Below, piece after piece: positions 44,374-53,244 of a stretch of 64,000 nt of DNA. The stretch spans positions 1-64,000 of the forward strand of contig WASS01000023.1 of NCBI GenBank assembly GCA_009712635.1. Reading direction: 5' to 3'. This DNA comes from Hungatella sp. (lineage in GTDB: Bacteria; Bacillota; Clostridia; Lachnospirales; Lachnospiraceae). The stretch's first letter is position 1; each line of letters begins with the position of its first letter. A program made the position numbers and the translations under genes. The notes below the pieces were generated by a model. That model had not been told where the DNA came from. It searched no databases and saw only the letters and a program-made list of their open reading frames with translations.

Positions 44374-46368
44374 TTATATGTTTGATGCCACCTCAAATGC
44401 ATCCCAGATCGCGTACATAATATTGGAAACCTTTCTCGCATCTCCTAATATGTAAAGATCCCTGACTTCATATTTTAATTCATTATAAAGTCTGTTTTCG
44501 GAATCATAACCAACTGCAAGTACAACAGAATCCGCGTTTAATTCTTCTTCTCCTGCACCAGTCTCAATCAGAACCCCCTGCTCAGTCGTACGAATTGCTT
44601 TGGAACCTGTATAAACGGATACTCCTTTGCTTTCAATTAATGATAAAAGCATACTGATATTGGCAAAACACAGCGGGCCGTTAAGTTTTAACAAACCGTC
44701 CTGGGCTTCTACAATGGAAACTTCTTTTCCACTCTTCTTAAGCCACAAAGCCAGTTCACAGCCAACCAGTCCTCCGCCCAAAACCACTACACGGCTGCCC
44801 GGATCTCTGGTTCCAAGAAGGACCTCTTCGGCTGTAAATACCTTACTGTCATCTCCAAGTCCAAATACTTTAGGTCTTGAACCGGTTGCAACAATGACCG
44901 TATCGGGATTGGCTTTGAGAACCATTTCAGGAGTTACCTCTGCATTATAATAAACCGGTACTGACAGATCTTTTAATGTGTTCTCATACCACTTTGCCAG
45001 TGCATGATCATCTTCTTTAAAATCCGGTGTTCCTCCTGGAATTAAATTTCCTCCCAGGCGGTCTGTCTTTTCATAGATCATTGGCTGATGGCCTCTTAAA
45101 CTTAACACCCTGGCAGCTTCGCATCCAGCCACTCCTCCGCCGATAATCATTACCTTTTTCTTTTTCAGAACTGGCTTTAATTCTGTAATCCGTTCTCTTG
45201 CGCAGGCAGGGTTAACAGCGCAGTTCAGCCAGCCATAATGAACCATACGTCCAAGACACCCCTCATGACAGGAAAGACATGGACGGATCAGTTCTGTCTG
45301 ACCAAAACGCAGTTTATTAACATAATCAGGATCTGCAAGCAGCGGGCGTCCAAGTCCGATTAAATCGCAGCTACCATCTTCAATAGCTGAAAGAGCCAGA
45401 TCCGGGTTATCCATGCGGCCGGCACAGATAACCGGACCATTTACCGCCTCTTTTATTGCTTTTGCATAAGGAATGTAAAGTCCTTTCTTCTGATACATTG
45501 GCGGATGATTCCAGAACCACGCATCGTAGCAGCCCACATCCACGTCAAGGGAATCATACCCGTACTGTTCCAACAGCTGAGCTGCTTCAATGCCTTCCGG
45601 CAGGTCACGGCCCTTTTCTTCAAATACCTCACCGGGAAGAGCGCCGACACGCCAGTCCTTAATAAATGATTTGGGACTGTAACGAAGCGTAACTGTGAAA
45701 TCATCTCCGCAGGTTTTCTTTATTTCCTCCACAATTTCTCTTGCAAAGCGAAGGCGGTTTTCTAAGCTCCCGCCGTATTCATCCGTTCTGTTGTTGAAAA
45801 AAGAGATTGCAAACTGGTCAAGGAGATACCCCTCATGGACTGCATGAATCTGAATCCCGTCAAACCCGGCATTTTTAGCAATTGCTGCTCCTTCCCCAAA
45901 GCGTTTTACAATCCGGTGAATTTCATCAATTGTCAAAGCCCGGCATGGTATGTCAACCCAGCGGTTCATGATTTCCGATGCGGATACCGGCTGAACATCC
46001 GGATTAACAGGAGGTGCAACCCGGCCAAAACCAGCACTTAACTGGAGAAATACTTTGGCATCATAAGCATGAATCCGTTCTGTCATTTCTCTTGCAGTCC
46101 GGGTAAAATGCACCGGATTAATGGTGGGACAGGGAGTACTTGGCATGGAGTGATGCTCCGCTTCATTATCCACGAAACATACTCCTGTGATAATAAGCCC
46201 TGTTCCGCCCTTGGCCCGCTCCACATAATAATCAATTCCTCTCTGATTAAAGCCTCCCACGGAGTCACCAAGCCCCTGGGGACCCATGGGTGCCATAACA
46301 AAGCGGTTTTTTAATGTAACATTGCCGATTTTAACCGGTTCAAAAAGCTTTTCATATTTGTTCTGCAT
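44374..46368 (-). CDS. NADH:flavin oxidoreductase / 2,4-dienoyl-CoA reductase-type enzyme
   Basis: A 664-residue enzyme of three parts: an Old Yellow Enzyme FMN barrel (1-340, RFVMAPMGPQGLGD and GFDGIQIHAVHEGYLLDQF), a four-Cys iron-sulfur segment (PCLSCHEGCLG, then LNCAVNPAC, about 360-385), and a pyridine-nucleotide/FAD domain (about 395-664, VMIIGGGVAGCEAARVLS and VVVLGGGLVGCELA). This is the layout of FadH, BaiCD/BaiH and enoate reductases, which reduce alpha,beta-unsaturated acids or acyl-CoAs with NAD(P)H. The physiological substrate is not evident. It is divergent from a PucR-type regulator 245 bases away. AAAGGAGAGGACAAAT precedes the ATG. Confidence 0.9.
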   Translation of the reverse strand: MQNKYEKLFEPVKIGNVTLKNRFVMAPMGPQGLGDSVGGFNQRGIDYYVERAKGGTGLIITGVCFVDNEAEHHSMPSTPCPTINPVHFTRTAREMTERIHAYDAKVFLQLSAGFGRVAPPVNPDVQPVSASEIMNRWVDIPCRALTIDEIHRIVKRFGEGAAIAKNAGFDGIQIHAVHEGYLLDQFAISFFNNRTDEYGGSLENRLRFAREIVEEIKKTCGDDFTVTLRYSPKSFIKDWRVGALPGEVFEEKGRDLPEGIEAAQLLEQYGYDSLDVDVGCYDAWFWNHPPMYQKKGLYIPYAKAIKEAVNGPVICAGRMDNPDLALSAIEDGSCDLIGLGRPLLADPDYVNKLRFGQTELIRPCLSCHEGCLGRMVHYGWLNCAVNPACARERITELKPVLKKKKVMIIGGGVAGCEAARVLSLRGHQPMIYEKTDRLGGNLIPGGTPDFKEDDHALAKWYENTLKDLSVPVYYNAEVTPEMVLKANPDTVIVATGSRPKVFGLGDDSKVFTAEEVLLGTRDPGSRVVVLGGGLVGCELALWLKKSGKEVSIVEAQDGLLKLNGPLCFANISMLLSLIESKGVSVYTGSKAIRTTEQGVLIETGAGEEELNADSVVLAVGYDSENRLYNELKYEVRDLYILGDARKVSNIMYAIWDAFEVASNI

Positions 46369-46613
46369 ATTTGTCCTCTCCTTTTATTTTTGCTATGAAA
46401 AAATAGTATCAAATACAAAAAGAAAAGGGTATGTCTGAATCTATAAACTTTTACCAGTTTCTTATGGGTTTTACCAAGATAATTTTTGTTAAATCGAACA
46501 ATTTTATCTGTATTTTTTAATTATTTTTAACAACTCATTCTGGAACACACTTAAAAACAGTGATATAATATTTCCTATAATGAATCATAAATTTATTTGA
46601 AAAGAGGACGCTT

Positions 46614-48170
46614 ATGGCAAAGCATATGAAAAATCTGGCGGAGTTTTTAAAGAATTACAGCTGTCATTGTCATATCAGTAATGATTTCGCCATCAGATCA
46701 TGCCGTTGTCTGGATGGCTTACCTGAGGCGTTCTGTTCCGATATGGTTTACATCGCATACGTCTCCGACCTGCCTGACTCTTTCCCGCTTTCAGAAGCTG
46801 TCAATCTTTTACTCATTGGGGATAAGGAACTCCCCCGCTCCTATGGCATGGAAAATAAAATCAACTGGATTGTCTGTGATTCAAGACTGGTGACATTGCC
46901 AAAATTAATTAACCTGACGGAGGAATTCTTTTTCCAGGAACTGACTCTTTACCAGTACAAGGAAGAGATGATCCGGGCATTAGACGATCCGAATGCCATG
47001 AAGAAAATGCTGGAAGTGACCTTTAAGTATGTTGGAAATCCGTTAAGAGTGATCGATTCCGCACACAATCCGGTGGTCTCCTGCTGGGGTGAGGAACAGT
47101 TGGATGAGCCTCAGTGGATGGAATATAAGGAGAATCAGACCTTCTCCCAAAAATACAACGATATCTGCAACGCTGATTACGCTTTTCAACGTCATATGAT
47201 CAATTCTCCAACGCCATATATTATGAATTATCCGGATATTTATAAACACCGTCAGCGTATCCTTCGCATCAGGCAGAGTCATATGAATATTGCTTTTGTC
47301 AGCGAACTGGAATACAACCACCCATTTACGGAATTTACCAGCGAAATATTACAGATCTTCGCTCATTTTGCGGGAATCCGGCTATGTAATGATGCTCATT
47401 TTTACTGCTCCTACGATTCCCCATTGTCGGAGATATTTCTTTATGTTTTAAAAACACAGCAGCCCAATCCGGAAAAGATCAGACAGCTGATGAAGAAATC
47501 CGGACTCCATTTCAAAAAATACATATACTTAATTTATATTACAGACAATGACCTTTTTGACTCCAGGGAGAAAACGGTTTATATTTGTACACTGCTGAAT
47601 AAATTTTTTATCGGTGGGCTGACTCAGATGTTCGAAGGCAAAATAGTGATCCTCCTGGATTCTGATCAATGTACGAAATCTCCCCTTGATGATGACCGGC
47701 TGCAGAACTTTCTGCAGATACTAAGTTCCAATCATTTGTTTGCAGGAATAAGCCGCCCCATTTTGGACCTTTCCCAGGCAGGTCATGCCTTAGAGCAGGC
47801 AAAAAAAGCCTTTGATTTTTCAAGACAAAAGAAAGGCCCGGGACAATTGTTTTATTATGAAGATTATATTTTAGAAGATCTGGCAGATACCTATCTGCTT
47901 CAAAACCCGCCTGTTCACATAGTTGAGCCTGGTATTTATGATCTGATTGAATATGACAGGCTTCATAGTACCGCCTTAATGGAATCACTCACCTGCTACC
48001 TGGAGCATCAGCTGGATCTGCACACTGCTTCGGATTGTCTCCATATCCATTTTAATACACTAAAATACCGCATACAAAAGATTAAAGATATTACCGGCCT
48101 TGATTTAAACAAGATTGATATTCTGATAAGAGTCAGGCTCTCCCTGATTATACTCAAAGCCGTAGAATGA
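46614..48170 (+). CDS. PucR/CdaR-type transcriptional regulator
   Basis: A 518-residue regulator with a C-terminal PucR helix-turn-helix (about 450-518: LHTASDCLHIHFNTLKYRIQKIKDITG, VRLSLIILK) and a long N-terminal region. The middle segment (about 300-410) resembles the GGDEF-like domain of CdaR-type activators. It is divergent from the flavin reductase gene and most likely regulates it, but may control nearby genes too. AAAGAGGACGCTT precedes the ATG. Its end faces the DUF3343 gene with four bases between them, so these convergent genes share no visible terminator. Confidence 0.87.
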   Translation: MAKHMKNLAEFLKNYSCHCHISNDFAIRSCRCLDGLPEAFCSDMVYIAYVSDLPDSFPLSEAVNLLLIGDKELPRSYGMENKINWIVCDSRLVTLPKLINLTEEFFFQELTLYQYKEEMIRALDDPNAMKKMLEVTFKYVGNPLRVIDSAHNPVVSCWGEEQLDEPQWMEYKENQTFSQKYNDICNADYAFQRHMINSPTPYIMNYPDIYKHRQRILRIRQSHMNIAFVSELEYNHPFTEFTSEILQIFAHFAGIRLCNDAHFYCSYDSPLSEIFLYVLKTQQPNPEKIRQLMKKSGLHFKKYIYLIYITDNDLFDSREKTVYICTLLNKFFIGGLTQMFEGKIVILLDSDQCTKSPLDDDRLQNFLQILSSNHLFAGISRPILDLSQAGHALEQAKKAFDFSRQKKGPGQLFYYEDYILEDLADTYLLQNPPVHIVEPGIYDLIEYDRLHSTALMESLTCYLEHQLDLHTASDCLHIHFNTLKYRIQKIKDITGLDLNKIDILIRVRLSLIILKAVE

Positions 48171-48174
48171 CCTG

Positions 48175-48450
48175 TCAGGTTGTTGGGGAATCCTGAAAAC
48201 GCTCTATGGGCAGATTACTATAGGTTCCTGCTGCCTTTTTAAAAATACCCCTTGGTATAATACTGCCTTGTTTCAGTATTTCAAGCGCTTTCGGGCAGTC
48301 TTCCTCCGGCAGACGAAGGCATAGCCCACAGCCGGCAGTAATCGCCTCCGGCATGGGCATAACCTTTACTGATATCTTTTCACCCAGCAATAATGTCTCA
48401 GCCATAATTGAATGATGTGTGTTTTGAAATGTGAATAAAATATCTTCCAT
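48175..48450 (-). CDS. DUF3343 family protein (putative Se/S carrier-like)
   Basis: A 91-residue protein from the ATG at 48450, which follows GGAAGGAATGCCTC. The pattern MEDILFTFQNTHHSIMAETLLLG, then KVMPMPEAITAGCGLCLRLPEED and GIIPRGIFK-like ending, is the DUF3343 family, with the characteristic Cys pair in GCGLC. Such small proteins are frequently found next to yedF, selD and class V aminotransferases and are thought to carry sulfur or selenium; this function is proposed, not proven. It is the last gene of the selenium cluster. Confidence 0.82.
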   Translation of the reverse strand: MEDILFTFQNTHHSIMAETLLLGEKISVKVMPMPEAITAGCGLCLRLPEEDCPKALEILKQGSIIPRGIFKKAAGTYSNLPIERFQDSPTT

Positions 48451-48467
48451 GAGGCATTCCTTCCAGC

Positions 48468-49082
48468 TTATATGTTGATGACAGAGCCTGCATAAGCCAT
48501 ACGCTCTGTAATTGTCATCATGTTTACAATCCTGCCAACACCAATGGAGTCTTTCACAGAATAATAATCCGCACACGTTCCGCAGATTTCAATCTGGGTA
48601 CCTGCCTGTTCCAGTTCGCGCAGATCATCTAAAGTATTGCATCCCTCCACCGTGAGGAGGACACCTGAATTAAAAAATAAGACAGCCTTTGGCGGAGTCT
48701 TTAACTGGGTAAGAGAAAACAAGAACCCTTTTATAAGTATTTTCCCCAATTCTTCACTTCCCTGCCCCATAGAATCTTTGCTGATGACAACGACCAGTCC
48801 GCTCTCCTCCCTTTTTACCGGAGTCTGCTCTCCAAAAGACTGAACCTGCGCCTGATCTTGTACCGGAACCGTTATGGTAACCCGGTATCTGCCAGGCTCA
48901 ATCTTTTCTTCCATGACGGCATAGCCGTTTCCTTCTGCCATATTTCTCAAATTCTCGCATGCAGGCTGATTATCTACCAGCACCTGTAATTCTCCCCCCT
49001 CTGAGGCAAGTTCCGCCGCTGCTTTCTTAGCCAGGACTACCGGAACCGGACAGGCCTTTCCCATAGCATCAATTATTTTCAT
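48468..49082 (-). CDS. yedF: Selenium metabolism protein YedF (TusA-DsrE fusion)
   Basis: A 204-residue protein. The N-terminal 75 residues are a TusA domain with the Cys11 motif GKACPVPVVLAKKA; the C-terminal part (about 100-204, VVISKDSMGQGSEELGKILIKGFLFSL and VEGCNTLDDLRELEQAGTQIEICGTCADYY) is a DsrE/DsrF-like domain with CGTC. This two-domain layout is the YedF family linked to selenium use. It may pass sulfur or selenium as a persulfide/perselenide. AAGGAG lies nine bases before the ATG at 49082. It is between the aminotransferase and DUF3343 genes. Confidence 0.88.
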   Translation of the reverse strand: MKIIDAMGKACPVPVVLAKKAAAELASEGGELQVLVDNQPACENLRNMAEGNGYAVMEEKIEPGRYRVTITVPVQDQAQVQSFGEQTPVKREESGLVVVISKDSMGQGSEELGKILIKGFLFSLTQLKTPPKAVLFFNSGVLLTVEGCNTLDDLRELEQAGTQIEICGTCADYYSVKDSIGVGRIVNMMTITERMAYAGSVINI

Positions 49083-49114
49083 ACCAGTCATCTCCTTGTA
49101 TTAAAATTTATATA

Positions 49115-50224
49115 TCAACTGCATATATCACGAAGAGCCTTTACGGCAGATTCCACTTCTTCCATGGTATTCATATGTGAAAAAGAAAAACGTACCGCAC
49201 CTTTGTCCCTTGTTCCCAGAGCTTCATGCATAAGCGGAGCACAATGAGCTCCCGCACGAACACAGATACCATACTTTTCATTAAGCTCAAATGCCAATTC
49301 GCTGCTTCCCATATGGGTTGCATTGAATGCCACCACCGGAGTGCGTGTGGTGCACTGCATATCACCATAAATCTGAATAGAGGGTATTTTTCTCAACTCT
49401 TCCAGAAAATAATCTGTCAATTCCAATGCCCGGTTTAAAAACAATTCCCTATTCCCGCTTACATACCGGACGCCTGCCAGAAGTCCTGCAATCCCGTGGC
49501 TATTTTGAGTGCCGGCCTCCAGCCGCTCTGGCATTTCCTCCGGACCAGTTTTCGAATATGTATTGTTTCCGCTTCCACCCGTCAACATGGGAGATATGGA
49601 AAATTCCGGTTTTACACATATGCCGCCTGTTCCCTGAGGACCATATAACGATTTGTGTCCGCTAAAACAAAGTGCAGTTATGTTCATTGCTTTCATATCA
49701 ATGGGCAAAAGCCCGGCAGACTGGGAGGCGTCTACAATAAAACAGATCCCTTTTTGCCTGCAAATTTCTCCAACGGCGGAAATATCATAACCATTCCCAG
49801 TCACATTGGAAGCGTGGGTCATTACAACCGCCCCGGTATCCGGCCGAATTGCTTCCTCCACCTGTTTTATATCCAGTCTTCCTTTTGTGTCCACTGGAAC
49901 AATGGTATAATCTCCTGTCCGGTAAACCGGCCGTAGGACACTATTGTGTTCTGCCGCAGTCGTCACAATATGTTTGCCGACAGAGCCAATTGCCTGATTC
50001 AGTGCCATGGTGGCATTTTGGCAGAATGCCACATCAACCTCATTCTCACCGCCGAAAAAACGGGCAATCTCCTGTCTCGCATTTGTTATACATCTGAGTC
50101 CGGCAAGGGAAGCGTTGTTCACTCCTCTTGATGGGTTCCCCTGGCTAAGCATTGCGGATGTAACCGCATCAATTACACATTTGGGTTTCGGCAATGAAGT
50201 AGCAGCGCTATCAAAATACATCAT
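49115..50224 (-). CDS. Class V aminotransferase, cysteine desulfurase / selenocysteine lyase type
   Basis: A 369-residue PLP enzyme with the lysine motif SGHKSLYGPQGTGG (Lys191), PLP contacts THASNVTG and DASQSAG, and the catalytic Cys328 in RAGAHCAPLMHEALGT. The start MMYFDSAATSLPKP is typical of CsdB/NifS-like family II enzymes of Clostridia. It would release sulfur or selenium from (seleno)cysteine for YedF or SelD. AAAGGATTTT precedes the ATG. The neighbours selD and yedF point to selenium delivery. Confidence 0.9.
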   Translation of the reverse strand: MMYFDSAATSLPKPKCVIDAVTSAMLSQGNPSRGVNNASLAGLRCITNARQEIARFFGGENEVDVAFCQNATMALNQAIGSVGKHIVTTAAEHNSVLRPVYRTGDYTIVPVDTKGRLDIKQVEEAIRPDTGAVVMTHASNVTGNGYDISAVGEICRQKGICFIVDASQSAGLLPIDMKAMNITALCFSGHKSLYGPQGTGGICVKPEFSISPMLTGGSGNNTYSKTGPEEMPERLEAGTQNSHGIAGLLAGVRYVSGNRELFLNRALELTDYFLEELRKIPSIQIYGDMQCTTRTPVVAFNATHMGSSELAFELNEKYGICVRAGAHCAPLMHEALGTRDKGAVRFSFSHMNTMEEVESAVKALRDICS

Positions 50225-50266
50225 AAAATCCTTTCTGGCACCAGTTAAATACTGGTATCATCATTG

Positions 50267-51169
50267 TTATTCCTTATAGTAATTAAGAAGATATGTCTGA
50301 AACAATTTCTGAACAGGCTGTAAAATCATTTCTTTCTTTGACAGCAGATAAAAGTTCCGTTTAATTACAAAATCATTTAATTCAATGGTTTTTATTAATC
50401 CCATTTGCTTATACATGGCTGAAGATACCCGGGATACAAATGAGATACCGGCCCCGCTGGATACAGCCTGTAAAACGCTATGGGTGTTGTTAAAACAGCA
50501 GACCGTATTTAACTGTTCCAGAGTCAGATTGAGATGAAGAAGGAAATTCTCCAGTTCCTTCTTTGTCCCTGATCCATCTTCCCTCATAATAAACGGCTGG
50601 GTCCGAAGGAGCTTGATTAACATTTCTGGTGACAGATTCTGTGGAGTTGAATAACAGGCAGGAACTGCAAGTACCAGCGAATCATGATAAAATGGTACCT
50701 GAACGAACTTGTTTCCGGAGAGTCTTGTACCTGTAATACCAAAATCATAAATGCAGTTAGAAAGCATCTTCCCAACCTGCTCGCTGTCACTTTGCCGTAC
50801 CTTGAATAGGATATCAGGATAGCTCTTTTGAAATACGGCTATCAGTGAAGGCAGTAAATACTGTGCCGGAACACTGGATGCCAATAACGATATCTCTCCT
50901 CTGATACTGCTGCCTCCCTGTGCGACAGAATGAATGGCCTCATCACGCAGCGCCAGCATATTCTGAGCATATACGAAAAAATCCAGCCCGCTTTTAGTCG
51001 GATAAACTTCCTTTGTGGAACGTATTAACAGCTGCGTGCCCAATTCCTTTTCCAAAGCATTAATATGGGAACTAATCGTAGGCTGAGATAAATATATTGT
51101 ATCAGCCGCTTTTGAAAAACTATTCAACTTAGCCACATAAACAAATGCTTCCAGTTGTTTTAAATCCAT
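50267..51169 (-). CDS. LysR family transcriptional regulator
   Basis: A 300-residue protein with an N-terminal helix-turn-helix (MDLKQLEAFVYVAKLNSFSKAADTIYLSQPTISSHINALEKEL) and a LysR substrate-binding domain (about 90-290, EISLLASSVPAQYLLPSLI). The sensing domain resembles CysB/selenium-linked LysR proteins of the same gene cluster in other Clostridia, but no ligand can be assigned. The ATG at 51169 is chosen; a TTG six codons earlier is possible. It lies between selD and the aminotransferase gene, all in the same direction. Confidence 0.9.
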   Translation of the reverse strand: MDLKQLEAFVYVAKLNSFSKAADTIYLSQPTISSHINALEKELGTQLLIRSTKEVYPTKSGLDFFVYAQNMLALRDEAIHSVAQGGSSIRGEISLLASSVPAQYLLPSLIAVFQKSYPDILFKVRQSDSEQVGKMLSNCIYDFGITGTRLSGNKFVQVPFYHDSLVLAVPACYSTPQNLSPEMLIKLLRTQPFIMREDGSGTKKELENFLLHLNLTLEQLNTVCCFNNTHSVLQAVSSGAGISFVSRVSSAMYKQMGLIKTIELNDFVIKRNFYLLSKKEMILQPVQKLFQTYLLNYYKE

Positions 51170-51193
51170 AGTGACACAACCTTTCAACCATGA

Positions 51194-52225
51194 TTATCCT
51201 AAGATGATCATGTTCTTATCCTGACGTGAAATTACAGAGGCAACCTTAGAGCTTACTATATTTAAATCTGTCAAATCCTTTAATAACCCTTCCGTGTCCC
51301 GGGGATCTACACTAAGCAGCAAACCTCCGGAAGTCTGAGGATCAAATAATATTTCCTGCATCGGCTGAGAAACCTGTTCAAACCGCAATTTATCCTGCAA
51401 ATATTTCCGGTTTTTCTTACCTCCGCCTGTAATTAAATATTCCTCCGCCAATCGGTACGCTTCTTTTATATAAGGAATTTCTGAGCATTCTACCTGAATG
51501 GTATATTCATCTGTAACCATTTCGTTTAAATGTCCTAAAAAACCAAATCCAGTCACATCCGTACAAGCGTGCAACCGATATTTTCTGCCTGCATCTGCTG
51601 CATATTTATTTAATGTCTGCATGCTGCTAACCGCCTGCTCATAGCTTTCCAGGGAGGCTTCCCCGGCTTTATAGGAAGATGTTACAAGTCCCACTCCCAG
51701 GGGCTTGGTAAGTATGATATCATCACCCATACAACAGGAATTGTTTCTCATAATCTTTTGCGGATGGACGATTCCTGTCACTGAAAGACCATATTTGGGT
51801 TCTTTATCCGTAATGGAATGGCCTCCGCTAAGAACCCCTCCTGCTTCTTTTACCTTTTCGGCTCCACCTCTGAGAATCTCACCTAATATAGCCGGGTCTT
51901 CGTCCTCCGGAAAGCAGACAATATTAAGAGCAACTTTAACTTCTCCTCCCATTGCATAAATATCACTTAATGCATTTGCTGCCGCAATTTTTCCAAATAA
52001 ATAAGGATCCTCCACCATGGGAGGGAAAAAATCAAGGGTTTGAATAATCGCCAGATCATCCCCCAGACGATATACTGCCCCATCATCAGAAGTATCAAAT
52101 CCCACAATAAGATTCTGGTCATCAAAAAGAGGGATGTTTAATAACGCTTCTTTTAACATGCCCTGAGGCAGTTTAGCAATACAGCCGCCACAAGAGGTAA
52201 ACTTATTAATCTTACGTATGTCCAT
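51194..52225 (-). CDS. selD: Selenide, water dikinase SelD
   Basis: A 343-residue enzyme that makes selenophosphate from selenide and ATP. The catalytic motif is TSCGGCIAKL with Cys15 and Lys18 spaced as in E. coli SelD (Cys17, Lys20); a normal Cys codon is used, not selenocysteine. The rest shows GFDTSDDGAVYRLGDDLAIIQTLDFFPPMVEDPYLFG and SGGHSITDKEPKYGLSVTG and TDVTGFGFLGHL, all strict SelD motifs. No selA, selB or selenocysteine-containing gene is in the window. A GntR-type inverted repeat precedes the gene. Confidence 0.97.
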   Translation of the reverse strand: MDIRKINKFTSCGGCIAKLPQGMLKEALLNIPLFDDQNLIVGFDTSDDGAVYRLGDDLAIIQTLDFFPPMVEDPYLFGKIAAANALSDIYAMGGEVKVALNIVCFPEDEDPAILGEILRGGAEKVKEAGGVLSGGHSITDKEPKYGLSVTGIVHPQKIMRNNSCCMGDDIILTKPLGVGLVTSSYKAGEASLESYEQAVSSMQTLNKYAADAGRKYRLHACTDVTGFGFLGHLNEMVTDEYTIQVECSEIPYIKEAYRLAEEYLITGGGKKNRKYLQDKLRFEQVSQPMQEILFDPQTSGGLLLSVDPRDTEGLLKDLTDLNIVSSKVASVISRQDKNMIILG

Positions 52226-52250
52226 AACTTCTCCTTAAACCAGTCAGTAT

Positions 52251-52272
52251 TGTAGATTGTCTACAATCTACA
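52251..52272. promoter_or_regulatory. Inverted repeat upstream of selD, GntR-type operator candidate
   Basis: TGTAGATTG (52251-52259) and CAATCTACA (52264-52272) flank a four-base centre. The core TTGTCTACAA matches the TTGT-n-n-ACAA form bound by many GntR (FCD) regulators. It lies 26 bases before the selD start. No GntR gene is in the window. Confidence 0.55.
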
Positions 52273-52426
52273 TTTAAATCATAATGGAAACTTGGTCATT
52301 TTACAAGAAAATATTGGTTATATTGTCATTTTGCTTTATTAATTTTATCTATAAAGCAATGATATTTCAATAAATATATATCCACTTTTCATAATAACCA
52401 TAAAAATCAATTATAAATACAAACAA

Positions 52427-52462
52427 AAAATGCACATTTACCCGAAAGTAACTGTGCATTTT
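52427..52462 (-). terminator. Intrinsic terminator of the amino-acid ABC / dehydratase operon
   Basis: AAAATGCACA pairs with TGTGCATTTT, with inner TTAC/GTAA pairs and a CCGAAA loop. It lies 24 bases beyond the activase stop. Confidence 0.85.
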
Positions 52463-52485
52463 AACTTTACCTCTTATTATAATAC

Positions 52486-53241
52486 TTATGCTTTTAATGC
52501 GGCTCCAATGGCTCCTGCATAACGGGAGAATTGAGAAACATTTACGGGACATCCGGTTTGAAATTCCAGTTCTTTACGGATTCCTTCCATTTGTGCCAGA
52601 CCTCCGGTTAAAAGAATGGGAGACTCAGTCCCGACTCTTCCTGCCAGTGCCATTACTTTTGTCACTACAGACTGAATAATTCCACCGGCGATTTCCTCAC
52701 GGGTTTTCCCAGCTGCCAGCAAGGATACGATTTCTGAATCGGCAAAAACTGCGCACATACTGCTTAGAGAACAGCGTTTTCCTTCGGTTAAAAGCTTGGG
52801 AAAATCGGACAAATCCACCCCCATGCGGTGAGCTGACATCTCAAGAAATCTCCCTGTCCCGGCGGCACATTTATCATTCATCTGAAAGGACAGTACCTTA
52901 CCATTTTCCACCGATATCACCTTGGAGTCCTGGCCGCCAATATCAATTATTGTGCGAACTCCTTTAAGAAGGTAATCTGCGCCTGATGCATGGCAGGTAA
53001 TCTCCGTTATTTTTTTATGTGCGAAGTCAATTCCCACTCTTCCGTATCCAGTTGCTGCCACACGTATCTCATGCTCCGCTGTTTCTGTCTGTTCCAGAAG
53101 CTCCTGAAAGACGGTTCTGGCAGTTTCTTTTGGATTCCAGCCTGTGGGCTTTACGCAGACTGCTAAAATGGAATCTTCTTTTATCAGGACTCCCTTGCAG
53201 GCGGCTGATCCACAGTCAATTCCTACAGTTATCTGTTTCAT
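52486..53241 (-). CDS. CoA-substrate-specific enzyme activase / DCCP-reductase-type ATPase
   Basis: A 251-residue BcrAD_BadFG family ATPase with actin-like fold: GIDCGSAACKGVLI, DIGGQDSK (about 100-107), and two Cys that hold a bridging iron-sulfur cluster in the homodimer, Cys125 in NDKCAAGTGRFLE and Cys163 in SSMCAVFADSEIVSLLA. It transfers electrons at low potential to its partner by ATP hydrolysis. The partner gene is three bases upstream. HgdC and DCCP-reductase are the two family choices; the single partner subunit favours the latter. Length is typical. Confidence 0.9.
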   Translation of the reverse strand: MKQITVGIDCGSAACKGVLIKEDSILAVCVKPTGWNPKETARTVFQELLEQTETAEHEIRVAATGYGRVGIDFAHKKITEITCHASGADYLLKGVRTIIDIGGQDSKVISVENGKVLSFQMNDKCAAGTGRFLEMSAHRMGVDLSDFPKLLTEGKRCSLSSMCAVFADSEIVSLLAAGKTREEIAGGIIQSVVTKVMALAGRVGTESPILLTGGLAQMEGIRKELEFQTGCPVNVSQFSRYAGAIGAALKA

Positions 53242-53244
53242 TGT

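Noticed and set aside
48451-48576. 42-residue Cys-rich extension of the DUF3343 protein
   Set aside because: It overlaps yedF in another frame; the family start MEDILFTFQNTHHS has its own ribosome binding site.
51194-52225. Selenocysteine at the active site of SelD
   Set aside because: The catalytic position is encoded by a normal Cys codon; no in-frame TGA is present.
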